From Todiramphus chloris collaris (Eukaryota; Chordata; Aves; Coraciiformes; Alcedinidae): a DNA stretch of 64,000 bases. Made by a program: the position numbers and the translations under genes. Positions 1 through 12,039 of this stretch are shown here, piece by piece; the first letter of the stretch is position 1, and the number at the start of each line of letters is the position of its first letter. The stretch spans positions 1,755,486 through 1,819,485 of the forward strand of contig JANVCC010000261.1 of the NCBI GenBank assembly GCA_025345505.1. The letters are read 5' to 3'. The notes beneath the pieces are model-generated. The model searched no databases. It was not told the DNA's origin and was given only the letters and a program-made list of their open reading frames with translations.

Positions 1-2056
1 ATCGTACAAATACCAACCACAGGAAAGACTGAAAAGTTACCCAGTAGCACGTACAGCAGCGACAACGCTGGATATACCTGACGGTGAAGATTACAACACC
101 AGGCGTCAGGTCTTCTCCATCCTGACAATGCCATTTACAACAGTAACTCTTCAGTTCTGCTCCGCTCTCCTAAAACGGACGGAAATGGTTATAGCAAATT
201 GTTTGGTACGGAATCGCTCCGTGTCTTTACGCGCCACTCACACTTGAAGCAGTATCCACGGTGTTAGAGAGTATTCTAAAAGTACCCATGTAGGCTTTCA
301 TATGGCATTACACTGCAAAACAAATCCGGAACGGGTGAAAACCAGGCTTGTATCAACCTGCAGAAGCCAGTTGATAAAAATCAATGGTCCGATTCTTAAA
401 ATCTAAGCTATAAAGAGAATGAAATGTATTAAAAGATTTGAGGTTTATAAAAAGTAACCTTTTTTATACCGTATTTTTACTTTACAAAAATATTGAAATA
501 ATTCATGAGTTTTTTCACTCTGCACCAGCTTTAAAAAAAATACTATCAAATTTTGACTTGCACCTTTAATGCATCTGAAAGCACCATCAGGGGATACTTT
601 TAACATAAAGGAGGATACCATCGACTAGATTTAGGGAGGTATTTAAAACCCAAAAGCTTGCAGCAAAAGCACTCTGTTACAAGAGATTCATCCTAATTTT
701 GAGACATTATCTGGACACGAGTCTTGAACAGGCAGAAGAGGGTCTTCCATACAACTTGCTTACATTAGACTTCGGTGAATATACTTACTAAGAGGTGGCT
801 GAAAGCCTTTAAAAGACATCACTTTCACCTTGGGTGGGAAAAATCAGAGCTGTCTCTACACGTTGAGAACTTGATTGGTCTTTTCCTGCTTCTCGGGCAG
901 GTAGGGCTCGTGCCACTCGTTACCTGTCCCTCAGGCAATATCAACCTTGCAGTTATACAATGTTTGGCACTAGAAGGGTATGGCATGTCACAGTCTCTTG
1001 TCACCCCTGCATACATTCACACACTGAGTCATGCATTCTCAGTCCTGAAACAGAGAAGTTTCAGTGTGTTCATCTCCTTGTAGATTCTTCCCAAATATCT
1101 GAATGGGGTCCTCCAAAAAGTTTAGAATATGAAAAACTATACTCCCTGTTCTTTTACTTTGTTTTTTTTTTTTTAAATACCTTTTTTTTTTTTTTTTTTT
1201 GCAAATGGAACACTGAATCATGATTATCATTTAATTTACATCACTACGTGCTAGAGCTCCTTACTTCTCCTGAAAACCAGAAGTGAGCTGCATAGGATTT
1301 CTGTTGCAAGTAATGGAAATAGAGTAAATTGCATTTTAAAAGACTTTGAAATTCCACAGAAAGCAAACAGTTCTGGTAGTATCAATGTTTATGACCTAAT
1401 TAATCAGAATTTCGTTTATTTTCCATTGACAGCCTTACACAGATGACGATGTAGCTTTTTAATCAAGAACTATTTTGCAAACCTATTCTAACCTGAATGG
1501 TTGATTTATGGGAGTCTTGGAGAGACTACAATGCTCCTATTTTTTTTTTTTCCCCAGAAAACAGTTTTTGTAACAGCAACACCATGTGCTACAGGTTTGA
1601 TATTTTTGAAAAGATTGTTTTGTTTTGTTTGCTCGCTTGTTTTTGCCACTGATTATGGAAATATCAATCATTCATCTCTAAAATAAAATGCACTACTGGC
1701 TAAAGCGGAAAGCTCTGGTCAGAGCCTTCCTACTGGTTTGCTAAGTACTGTGCCGTCGGAGTTTCATAGCAGCAAGGAGTCGTGGGTGAGCTTCCCCAGC
1801 TGAAGTTACTGAGCTGTACGTGTGGGTCAGGGTTTGGGGGGGGTTGGTTTTTTTTTGAGGCTTTCAGGTGATGCTGCTGTATCGGTGTCCTGCAGACAGA
1901 CTGCACACAGTGGATCAAATGATAATCATGATGATAGCCAGACTAAGAACACTAGAGCTTGTGCAGTACGCAGTTGAGTTATTCCTACAGCCCTACTGTC
2001 AACCCTGAACTCGGGTTGTAACGGCGGAGCTTCTTCCAGCTGCGATTTCCTCCCGT
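1..2056 (-). other. XKR4: XKR4 3' UTR and/or downstream flank
   Basis: This sequence lies immediately downstream of the XKR4 stop codon in the gene's direction. No coding frame here looks real and no CR1 copy was recognised. The 3' UTR of the mammalian gene is long as I recall, so much or all of this may be transcribed. T-runs on the plus strand at 1162-1174 and 1182-1200 would be A-runs in the mRNA. The true 3' end cannot be placed from sequence alone. Confidence 0.6.
1415..1420 (-). promoter_or_regulatory. Candidate polyadenylation signal AATAAA
   Basis: TTTATT on the plus strand reads AATAAA in the XKR4 direction, about 640 nt after the stop codon. Variant ATTAAA hexamers also occur further downstream (near 1229 and 565). 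A single hexamer in AT-rich DNA is weak evidence, and a longer UTR is equally possible. Confidence 0.25.
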
Positions 2057-3003
2057 TCACAACGTGGTTTCGTATTCCAAGCGCTCCTGGATAAGGGCAT
2101 CATCTTTATACTGTAGCCGTGGAGGAGCAGGGGAACATTCAAACGCTAAGATGGCCTTCCTCAGGCTCCTGTCCAACACGTGTCTCTCCCACGCTGGGTA
2201 CCTGTTCCTGAACAGATCGATTTTAATGACAGACTCCTCGATCCTGGGCGGTCGGGACGAAGGCGTGGAGGGCGCGGTGGGTCTCACCTGGAACACAGGC
2301 ACGCACCCGTCCCTCTCGGCGAATTTTTGATCCCGCTCGCTCGTGACGCTCCGGTTGTTGGAGATGGAGCGCAGAGTGTTTGTGGCCACGTCCGGGGGCA
2401 GGGTGAAGGCAGCGGCAGGGTCCTCACAAGCACAGCTTGGCGACTGCCCAAACCTCGGTCCGTTGGGGTGAAAGAAGGCATAGTACATTAGCATAAAAAC
2501 AATGCCCGTTAAAAAGCTGCTGAACACCACGCAGAGTGCTGGTATGGCAAACGCGTCGGAGATCGGCGGGGCCTTGTACAGGTACCAGAGAGCACTCAAG
2601 GCGGTGTTTTCTAAAAGGATCACAAAATAGTAAATGAAAAGCCTACAGCGTGTCCTTCCTTCCTTCACGTTGAACCAGCTGAAGATATAGATTATCCCAA
2701 CGACCATGTCGAAGACTATCTCCTCCCACTTCGTGATGCAGAACTCCGTCTCGCAGTGGACGATCCAGAAGGTCATGATGCACCAGTGCAGCACGATGAA
2801 GATCCCAAAGTACAGCTGGAAAACCGAGGCAAACAGAGCGAAAGTAATGACCCTGGCTGCAATCGTGAAGAAATGCCAGCAAAACTGGATTATAACAGCC
2901 ATGTAACTGATGGGTTTCTTGTCATCACGGGAGTCACGGAGGGCCTTTTGGTAGGAAGCCAAAGCCCAGGCCAGGGATACGAGAGATGCTGCAGCAGTAA
3001 GAC
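2057..3003 (-). CDS. XKR4: XKR4 terminal coding exon (C-terminal ~315 residues)
   Basis: This is the last exon of XK-related protein 4, a plasma-membrane protein of the XK family. Family members such as XKR4 and XKR8 expose phosphatidylserine by scrambling phospholipids after caspase cleavage. The frame reads from a split Gly codon at the acceptor (3003) to TGA at 2057-2059. The upstream residues of the open frame are intron, so no start codon belongs here. Hydrophobic stretches include [64 protein letters not shown] and [17 protein letters not shown] hydrophilic cytosolic tail follows, with [13 protein letters not shown] and the end [13 protein letters not shown]. From memory this matches mammalian XKR4 (about 650 aa) with only a few substitutions, and fits XKR4 better than the paralogues XKR6 and XKR7. 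AERD|G in the tail resembles a caspase site. No frameshift is visible. The 5' exons must lie beyond the right end of the window. Confidence 0.95.
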
Positions 3004-3025
3004 CTAGGAGCAAACAGGAGATGCA
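3004..3025 (-). promoter_or_regulatory. XKR4: Splice acceptor of the XKR4 last intron
   Basis: On the minus strand the exon is preceded by a pyrimidine-rich stretch ending TTTGCTCCTAG, with the AG at 3005-3004. The exon then opens GTCTTACTGCTGCAG. The first two exon bases complete a Gly codon, which matches the Gly before the [11 protein letters not shown] stretch of the protein. That agreement fixes the boundary. Confidence 0.85.
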
Positions 3026-3345
3026 GTTAAGGCATAATTAGTATATCAGCACTTGGTTGAAACCGGTGAGACCCTTGCTGTTCTCCATCACACACCACAA
3101 AATTCTCTTCCTGCTCCTTTAGCTCAGCCAGCATAGGGAAATGGACCTCTGATGCTGAGACCTCATTGCCCTGACAATGCTGGATACACACAAGCAAGAG
3201 TGGCTGCCAAACTACACTCTGAAAGGCTCCTCTAGCCATTCTATGTTTGAAAGCAGATTAATTACTTCAGAACTTTGAACAAGTTGGGAATAAAGTGTCT
3301 CTGTCAGCTGTGTGATTCAACAGGATCTACCGCGGTTATTGATAG

Positions 3346-3421
3346 AATGATGCTTCAGCTGACTCTACTTCTAAGCAGTTCCCTAACGTGGAACTAGTTA
3401 TCCAAGTAAATCAAACTGAAA
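3346..3421 (+). repeat. Direct repeat A, copy 1
   Basis: About 76 bp shared with 4476-4551 at high but imperfect identity. It runs from AATGATGC to ATCAAACTGAAA and includes the identical block AACTAGTTATCCAAGTAAAT. The copies are offset by 1130 bp. The family is not recognised. Confidence 0.8.
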
Positions 3422-4475
3422 AGAAGAAAGAGAATATGATTTTTTCTGATTTTGATAAGTCATTAAGGAAGCCTAATATAAAGCAACCACGTCTTTCCAA
3501 TTGAAATGCCAGCATCATATGCATATAAAACTCCATCAGTAACCCCACAAGCGTAAATCTACATTTTACAAATAAACTAACTACCTTACACTTGCTGAGG
3601 GAAAAAATGCTGCCCATTTTGATATCTCCACCACTTTCAAATGGAATTTCAATGTGAAAATGTTATTTTCTTCCAGTTCAAAATTAAATTATATTTAGAA
3701 ACGTTGGAATTTTTTCCTGAATTAACATTCTGAGTGCTCCTCAAAGCAGGGAGTTATGACTTAATGTTCGTATAGCCATTCTACCTCCCATATATCACAG
3801 AACTGCCTATTTATGAAGCCCTGAACTGTGATACACGCCAAATATTTTTCACAAAAGGAATTCAATATAGAATTATTTCTCGCGAGATTTAAAAATACTA
3901 TTTTTGTGAAAATAATTCCTATTCAATTGAAATACAAAAACCAGAAAATAATCTCCAACAAAACCCTTTCTATGCTTATTTGAATAGGTATTATTCTTTT
4001 TTCCTCCAGTGAGCTTGACCACTGTTGGCAGATAAACTTATAAAACAGTTGCTTTGCAACTCAATCTAATTTTTAAACTATTTTTTTTACTTCCATACAC
4101 TACCAGAAAAATACCTTACGTTCCCATTTAAGTAGTAATATAGTTCATCATAATATTTCAAATAAATACTTAACACACACAGCGTTCTGTTAGAAATGAA
4201 TGATAATTCTTCTTTACTTGAAAATTAATTTTTATTTACTTACAACTCATATCAAGCTGCTTTGGATGGAAATGGGAATTCAATTGAAATGCCTTTCAAG
4301 TGTATTTATTATTTAAATAAAATAGCAATAAATGTGTTGTATGCAGAGGAAGAAAGTATCACACATTTTATACTTAAAATTGGGTTTTTTTGCCAAAGCA
4401 AATTTTATATACAGTTAATGAATGAATTCATAAGTCTCAGCATCCCAGACTGAGAATTTATTCACAGACCAAAGA

Positions 4476-4551
4476 TAATGATGCTCCAGCTGACTCTATT
4501 TCCAAGCAGTTCCTTAACATTGAACTAGTTATCCAAGTAAATCAAACTGAA
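4476..4551 (+). repeat. Direct repeat A, copy 2
   Basis: Second copy of the segment at 3346-3421, diverged by roughly a tenth of its bases. Flanking sequence on either side of the two copies does not align by eye, so the duplicated unit appears short or has been eroded. Confidence 0.8.
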
Positions 4552-4667
4552 ATGAGGAAAACATTTCTTTTGTCTGCTGTTAAAAGCTGTTTAATCATTT
4601 CAACAACCTTTGTTCTGGATGCATAGACAGTATTTTTCTTCTAGCTTTCTTAAGAACATCATAAATA

Positions 4668-4711
4668 TATTACTTAAATATTACTTAACTATTACTTAAC
4701 TATCACTTGAA
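4668..4711 (+). repeat. 11-bp tandem repeat (TATTACTTAAC)x4
   Basis: Four consecutive 11-bp units, the second and third identical and the outer two slightly changed. Short AT-rich minisatellite. Confidence 0.85.
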
Positions 4712-6789
4712 TATAAATTTTATGCCAATTTGGTTAATACGGAATACTACATTTAAGCCTAAAGAGTTGTTATTCATCTTTGGAAAAAAAAGTTTATTTT
4801 AAACCAGAAAAATGTAGGATATGGAAATAATACTTGATTCTGAAGGAAAAAAAAAAATCTTGTTAAGCAATCCACCCATCTTAACAGAGGGAGATCTTGC
4901 TCAGTAAGTAGTACAGAGGGATTCACTGCCTTCAAGAGGGATCGTGTGTGCCAGGGTTTCTTCCTCAGTCATTGGCAGGGTGCTAATTATGTTGTGAGCT
5001 CCCATGAATCCATGAATATAAAACCCTCTTTTGTCTTAAATATAAAAATATGACTAAACTATCAGCAGAAATCCAGAACAAAGATAGATTCCAGGGAGAA
5101 TTTTAAATACAACTTCATCATTCTTCCCACGCAGATGGGAACAAACCAGCAACGTTACTTCTGGAATCCTCCTTCACGGAGAGAATAAACTATCAGTGAT
5201 GAGGACAGGAAGGAGACATGGTATAAATTGGTATTTTCATTTCTGAGACAGATATTTGCTTTTCACGCTCGGCTGCCTTTCAGTGACCATTATCTCTGGA
5301 GACAACACTAACAGCTGAAAACGTCAGTTTTCCTGTGGGAATGTTTTAAGTGCTGAAAAAACACAGTTCATTTCCCTTATGAAACGAAAAGTGTGGAACG
5401 GTAGATGAATAGGATATAGGATAAGGAAATCTTCCAATATAAATGAGCCAGTCCGAATAAGAGCTCAAAAATAGCATTATCAGCACGGGCATGTATAATG
5501 TGAGAGAGAAATCTATACGCTTCCTTTGCAAATTGAACTTTAATGACCTCACACGCTCCCCCAGAGGTTTGTGGAGATCTCATCAGTTTTGCATTAGGAG
5601 GTGTAAAACCATTCAATAATGCACACAGAACGTTCCAAATGAAATCTTCAAAATTCATTGGAATTTCCAGTCTTCTAATGCTCATTAATTCATAGTCATT
5701 TTCTGAGACAGGAAAAAGGCAAGTACAACAGGAACGTACATCTGTTATTTAAATAGTCATTAATAGGGAAACATCCTTTGCTTTTTCAGAACAAACTCGG
5801 GGATAGTGGCAGACGGGGGAGGAAAGGAGACAAGGGAATGTAGAAAAGGAGAGAGCTGCCAGTTAAAGCACCGTGTATCTGCTCTTGCTCTATTGGCAAT
5901 GCTGTTAAGGGTACAGAATTAAGATAAGGCTAAATGCTTCAAGGGCACTAGCCAATTTTCTAGACCAAGAAGTAAAGAATTATTAGTAGGATAACTAATA
6001 ATGAGAACAATAACACAAAACTGATGCAAATGGCAGTTTGCTAATAAATTCCACTGCATAACTAATTCACTGGGAATGGTTGGAGATAAAGTGAATTATC
6101 GTAGCACTGAATGGATCCTTTGTGTGTTAGAACACATTGATGCATTTGCAGAGTATGTGTTCCTACAAACCTCTTTATCCCTAGTTTGAAAGACAAACAG
6201 AAATAGATGTCTTTTATTATCAGTGCAGAACAAACAGCACTAGCACGGAACCAGGAAAAAAAGGATGTCCTACCTGATGGAAAGCAAATAATTTGTACCA
6301 ACGCAGGCTTATTTGTCATTCAGAAACGACCAGAGATGTTCATAAGGAACAAGAACCAGCTATCCCCCCTGCTCTGCTACACTCTGAGCAGTTTCCTGGT
6401 GTATTTGTCAGTCTTGTATATCAGAGTCTTGCATTTAGGGTCTTGCTCTTGGAGATTAAGATTTGCTAGCCATTCTCAGTGCATACACACTCAAGAAACT
6501 ATATGCTCATCCATTATAGACTGGTAAAGTTCAAGGAAAGCAGGAATTCTGTAAAATGGCCTTGGGAAAAAGAAAGCATGATCCTGTTTCTTCTCTTCCT
6601 AAAGCTGAACCTTCACTTTTTTTTCTGCAGTGTATGATTTGGTCTCTAAAGTTGTGTTCTGAAGAGGAAAGAAACACACAAGATCACATATTGCATCAGG
6701 CAAATGATGCTTTTGATTGTTTCCAAAGTGGACACGCTCTGAATGGCAGCAAGTGGGGGGTGCACCCACCCACTTCCAGCCCATCGACA

Positions 6790-7113
6790 ACTGCCTTCCA
6801 GTACCTGAAGGGAACCTGCAGGAAGGCTGGAGAGGGACTCTTCACAAGAGTGTCTAGCAAAAGGATGAGGGGAAATGGTTTTAAACTGAAGGAAAATAGG
6901 TTAGTTCTTCAGTGCGGTGAAAGTTCTTTGGGTGGTGAGACTCTGGAATAGATTGTCCAGAGGAGCTGTGGATGCCCCAGCCTGGAGGTGGTCAGGGCCA
7001 GGTTAGACGAGGCCTTGAGCAACCTGGTCTAGTTGAGAGAGGTCCCTGCCCACGGCGGGGAGGTTGGATTAGAGGATCTCTAAGGTCCTTTCCAGCCATC
7101 TCTGATTCCATGA
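6790..7113 (+). mobile_element. CR1 LINE, 5'-truncated 3' end
   Basis: It starts in the CR1 3' region (GCCTTCCAGTACCTGAAGGG) and runs through the conserved GTGGATGCCCCAGCCTGG and TCTAAGGTCCTTTCCAG blocks to a degraded 8-mer tail. It is antisense to XKR4. It is moderately diverged, of the subfamily with the GGTCCCTGCCCA block. Confidence 0.9.
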
Positions 7114-9084
7114 CAATGGTCTCAGTAGTGAGACCAGCCTATAACACCCAGCATCGGGGCGACTTGCTGTCAGGAACTAATACGAGTATGGTTTGGGTGA
7201 AAAAGACAATTTAACCTCTTTTATTCTGTTACCAGTTTGCGTTACTTAATTATATTATTTGTGCAAAGGAATGACAACTTTGTAATTACAGATGAGCTTC
7301 AGATGTCCTTAAGATAGTGCACTTCCTGTCTGAAGACAAAGCGCAGAACTGCCTCGATTGAATTGTGATTTAACTTCTTCCTCTGGAAATGATTCATTTC
7401 TCCTTACAGCAGCGATGCTCTTGCATTTTACAGAGTGCAGCATATCTGTACTGGCACTTTAAATATAATACATAATACCCTGCAATGAACTACAGCTTAT
7501 TAAAGACAAGATTAAGAAACCACAAATGTGGTTTCCTTCTTAATTTCCTTCTGCAAAAGAAGGAAACGTATATGAAGGAAAACAAGGATGTATAGAGAGA
7601 TGGATACACTCACAAATATAACATTATTTCTACCGGAGAGCCAACAAAGTTCTCCTCAATGGCAGTTGTGTGAAATCTGGCTGGAACACTCACGAGTAAC
7701 TCAAATAGAATTGTTCAGAACAGAGGAGGGGGCTCCACATTCCACCTCTGCCTGGCAATTCACAGCTCCGTGGTACCCTGCTGACATTTCTGCCTTTGCA
7801 TTATAGATCTGCCAAACATGCACAGTTTACCTCAGTTTGGGGAAAGCAATTCGCTGTCTAAGCAGCAGACATGGTTTTTACTGGTCTGCATTTTTACTCC
7901 CATTCCCACAATATAATCTTTAGGCTGGGCTGTAATTGAAAACTATACAGGTCTCCTTCTCACACTAAGTTCAGCTTACTCCTGATTTGTACTTGAGAGA
8001 GGAAAGGCATATCTAGGTACAAAAACTATGTTTTTTTTCTAATCGTATCAGTCCTCAAATCCTATATAGAATAAGTACAGAACACCTCAGCTCAGCTGAA
8101 AACCCTACAAATGAATGAACTGATCAGAAGAAGTGCTCCTTGACATTCAGCCTAATTTCAGAAATCAAACTCCTGCCAAGGCTTCTGTCTCTGCTTCATC
8201 ATCCTTTTTAAACTTGTACTCATCATTTCCAGTAAGTTTATGTAAGAGCAAGAATACCAAACGCAGCAGCACATCTGGGCACAACAACCGTGCCTGGGAT
8301 CTGGGACCATGAAACATTTCTTAAGAAAGCCTCTTTTTACCAGCTTCCTACCCAGCTGGAGGAGTGACATTTTCTGTGTCCAAGCTTCCAGGTGCTTCTC
8401 TGAACCAAAGCCAAGGATGTCAAACATTCAGAGTGTCCCCTAAGATCTTCATCCTGTAGGAAGCAGTCTACCAGGGCTGCATCCCTCCAGCTTCAGCAAG
8501 TGGCTTGCTGTATTTCCACAGCTTTTGCCATGCTGCTCTGCAGGTCCAGCCACAAGCTTGGTGCTCATGTGGAGGTCTTGCAGGCAGCTCGACAATAATC
8601 TGTGGGTTTCTGCACCAATCCTTTCGTGCCCATACACTACTATGGCAATGTACACAACAGTATACACACCGTGCTCCCGCGTGTGGTTTAGCACGGGGGA
8701 TGCTGTGCGTGCTTCAGGGGCAGCTTTGGATCCTATCAGGTATGGTGTGTCCAGGTTCTCGGTACGTGTCATGCTCATGGGTCACGCTCCTTGGCCGGGA
8801 CTGTGCGATGAAATAGAGATACTTGTAGTGACACAACTTCCACTTGTTTCTTTCATTTGGCTATCCACAACTTACCTCTTCCCTGGAAGTCTAGAAGCTT
8901 ACTTGTTTTTCTGAGTTCCTATTATCTACAGGGTTCCCAATATAAACTCTTGCCCTCACCTGGATTATTTCCTTCCCTGGTGACTGCAGATGTGACCCTC
9001 TGGGGTAAGCTGTAGCACTGTACCAAATTATCCATACTGGAATCCATCCCTTACAGCCTGAACTGTCTGTCATCACTTCAGGAC
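7114..9084. other. Intron, no gene recognised
   Basis: No exon is supported. A small perfect hairpin (AAACCACA/TGTGGTTT, near 7526-7543) occurs in otherwise plain AT-rich DNA. From about 8440 onward the sequence is richer in G+C and holds copy 1 of direct repeat B. Its minus-strand frames do not resemble any family I can name. Confidence 0.5.
8819..8896 (+). repeat. Direct repeat B, copy 1
   Basis: About 78 bp, from ATACTTGTAGTGACACAA to GGAAGTCTAGAA, shared with 9955-10035 at roughly 88% by eye, with a small gap in the middle. The flanks differ. It may be part of an unclassified old element. Confidence 0.8.
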
Positions 9085-9175
9085 ATGGTTTAGTGGTCAT
9101 GATAGTATTTAGTAGACAGTTGGGCTTGATGATCTTGAAGGTCATTTCCAACCTTGATGATTGGATGATTCTGTC
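9085..9175 (+). mobile_element. CR1-like 3' end fragment (old)
   Basis: Carries the pattern GGTTTAGTGGTCATGATAG, then a GGGCTTGATGATCTTGAAGG block, CATTTCCAACC and a GATGATTCTGT tail, typical of a diverged CR1 3' terminus. It sits between the two copies of direct repeat B. Confidence 0.75.
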
Positions 9176-9390
9176 AGGTTTCCTAGTCAGGGACACCTCA
9201 TGTACAAGGATCCTTGCCAAGACACTCTTTGCTGGCACATTTCGTTTTGCAAAAGAGGGAAGCACCACTAACTTAATGTCTGCAGTCAGGTCCAACCCCC
9301 TAAATTATGCTGCATGCTGATCTTAACATATCTTTCTGTACTCCAAGGATTTTGGCCTCATTGTCCAGAGTCATTCCCCATAAACGTGTT

Positions 9391-9442
9391 GCCAAGATAA
9401 TCCCATTACTCTTTTTTTTGCCAAGATAATCCTATTACTTTT
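9391..9442 (+). repeat. 29-bp tandem duplication
   Basis: GCCAAGATAATCCCATTACT plus a T-run is followed directly by a second copy with one C-to-T change and a shorter T-run. It is a local slippage or duplication product. Confidence 0.85.
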
Positions 9443-9954
9443 GCACATCAGCAAGTTTGTCTCACATTAGATGTCCTTAATCATAGTCGGAGGCTTTCTG
9501 TGCAATTGAAACAAGCTGCTGGAGGTCAGAAAGGGACTTTTTTTCTTCTTTCTTAGGGACCACTAGATCTGATCGTGCTCAAATAGAAAAGGCACCTTAC
9601 TGAAACATCCCACTCTGTAGTTTTGCTTAGATTGTTCCTCACCCACAAATGAGGGAGGGACAGTGTCTGAGGTTGCAGCCCTAGCAGTTCTTATTTCCAG
9701 TGCTTGCCACAGGCTGCATTCACAGCTGGGAATGTTCAAGGCACTACTGCTGGTTTCATCAGCTCATCTGCCAACACTTCTCTTAACTTTCTCCCACTGT
9801 CTACTGGGGTGGGGTGGCAGGAACTCTTCCTTCTTGAGATGGACATCAGATTTATGCCACAGATTACTTCTTGTGTTAAGTAATGCTCAGAGAACATGCT
9901 AGCATATATATAGGAACAATTTCTGTCAAGATTCCTTCCATCTGCTTTCTAGAA

Positions 9955-10035
9955 ATACTTGTAGTGACACAATTTCCAGTTGTTCCTTTCATTTGGCTCT
10001 CCACAGCAACTTACCTTTGCACTGGAAGTCTAGAA
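9955..10035 (+). repeat. Direct repeat B, copy 2
   Basis: Second copy of the 8819-8896 segment, offset about 1.14 kb, with a 3-bp insertion in the middle. The surrounding sequence is not shared. Confidence 0.8.
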
Positions 10036-12039
10036 ACATTATATATACTAAATGTTACTTTCAACCTTACTCATTTTACCTACTTCTGTTTTGTTTGGGG
10101 TTTTTTCCCCAGCAACGGTTTGGACTCTGTGTAGAGGACCGAAGTCAGCTGACGAAAGTTTGGCTTATTGTAGGTACCTCTAGCAGATTCTTGGGGTCTG
10201 TACCAGACACCTGCCTAATGATTTGCCTCTTGCAGCACTCAAGGTCACCTTAGCAAAGCTGTTAGACATACCACTAAGCTGCTTCTGCTGAGCAGAAATC
10301 CTGGTCATAGCTTTAAAGAGGTTCACAGATGAATGATGTTCATAATTTTATTTCGAGGTAACATCAAGCACAATTTCCCTTTGCCTCTCCCCTAGATCCA
10401 AAATAAATCTTCGACACAAATGTTGTTTTTAGTATCTCAGGGGTTCTTTTGGAAGCTACGAATAAAATCTAATATGGATAAAGAAAGTCAACATAGCACA
10501 CAGGGACCACAAGAACGATGAAATTTGGACCCTTTCTGTCTTTCAAGAGACCACAGTCAGTAATTCAAGTCTGCCTTTCTTCACAGACAGATAAGGATGA
10601 AAGGGCTTTGGGGCACAACAACCAAAAGCTCTGCTACCTTCTCACCAATCAGTAAAAGTAATTGACTCCTTAAGATATCTGAAGTCATGCTGCCAGAATA
10701 CATGTGCTAAAGCCAGCTACTAGCTGAATGAGCATCCCAGGTGATCTCCTCCCTCACACGAACATTCTCCTAATATTTATTACCTCCTTCCTCTACTACA
10801 GCCACATTATATTTCTAAGGTACAATTCAGGAGTCCTTATTAGGCACTAATCAAGTCCAGTCCTTCACGGGCAGTGACAAGTGTCAGGTCCTCCTGTATG
10901 CCATGCAGTCTGTGCGCTGCCAGGCTTGGCAAGACAGCAGGAGGCTGTTTTTTGCCCGTCAGGAAGCTGAAGTTAGACTCCTGTATTTTCACAGCGAGAC
11001 TCCTTGCCTGTCAGGCAATTTGGTATCTTTATATTCCAGCATAAACATACCCACTGACTCCAGGCTCATTTCCATGATTTGTACATTTCTTTTTGGGCAA
11101 AAAGTGCTTTTGATGTCTTGAGGTTGCTGCAAGCAGCTCGGAGTAATCAAGGGATTATCTGGAGACCGCAGCAACCCGAAGCAGAACAAAAGCCCTGCCA
11201 CTGCCTCTCGAGGAGAAGCAACATCACGAGAACACAGCGCTAAGCTAAAGACCGGGCACCATCTCCGGAGAAGGCTCAACGCACATCTCAATCCAAGGCA
11301 CTGCACAGAGGGACACCTTCCCCAAAGTCAACTGCAGAAGCAGAAGCTCTTCTCCCGGCTGCCCAACGGGAGAAAGAGATGTAGTCTGCTAGACACTCCT
11401 GCTTAAACAGGACTTTTGAGGAAGTGCCTCCCTGTCAAGCCACATTTCTGTGATTTTACCTTTATTTTTGTGTTGAGCTTTTATATGTTGTTTCTCATGT
11501 AACTTCTGGACAAAGTTTCTTTTGGTACTCCACTGATTTGGAGGAACCAGCCAGGCTGGTAACAAGATCAACTGGGATTCTTTTATTGGAAACAGTTTGG
11601 AAAAACATTCATCCAGTGGGGGAAAAAACTCCCAAAAACATGTACACAGTAAATGCCATTTAGACAACTTCAGCCTTTTATGAAAGCAAAATATGTATTT
11701 TTTGTTTAGGAATATGAAAATTAGTTTTAAAAGAAAAAATTAAAATAAAGACATTGTACCTTGTGTACAACAGCGTTGTAGGGAGAAATAGGGAGAAAAT
11801 TAGCATTTGTTTCTTTCAGATAGCTGCTGTGGTCACCTGCCCAAGGTCTGGGTGCCATCCTTCCCAGCTCGGGGCGTTGCGGGCGTGCTCTGAGCCCGTG
11901 CACCACAAGATGGCAGGAAAGTAAAACTCTGGAATAACAGCCCTCAAAACAGCAAGACAGAAGCCAAACCGAAACCAGGGCATGACTTGGAGGCTGATCT
12001 GTTGAAGTGAAAACATGTTGGTGCTAGAAACACTACTGG

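Larger units (their letters stand above)
3026..6789. other. AT-rich intron without recognised transposons
   Basis: No coding sequence or recognisable mobile element is seen. Open frames are short and lack recognisable domains. It holds the diverged duplicate pair at 3346/4476 and a four-unit 11-bp tandem repeat at 4668-4711, listed separately. The rest is low-GC single-copy-looking DNA. Confidence 0.6.
9176..12039. other. Intron, no gene recognised
   Basis: Apart from the short duplications listed separately, nothing is recognised. Open frames are short and lack motifs. Part of 9.2-10.3 kb may be an unclassified degraded mobile element, judged only from its duplicated segment and base composition. 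Confidence 0.45.

Noticed and set aside
3004-3013. Upstream residues of the XKR4 frame as an alternative protein start
   Set aside because: The first codon is TTG, and the preceding bases form a canonical acceptor. The exon joins an upstream exon instead.
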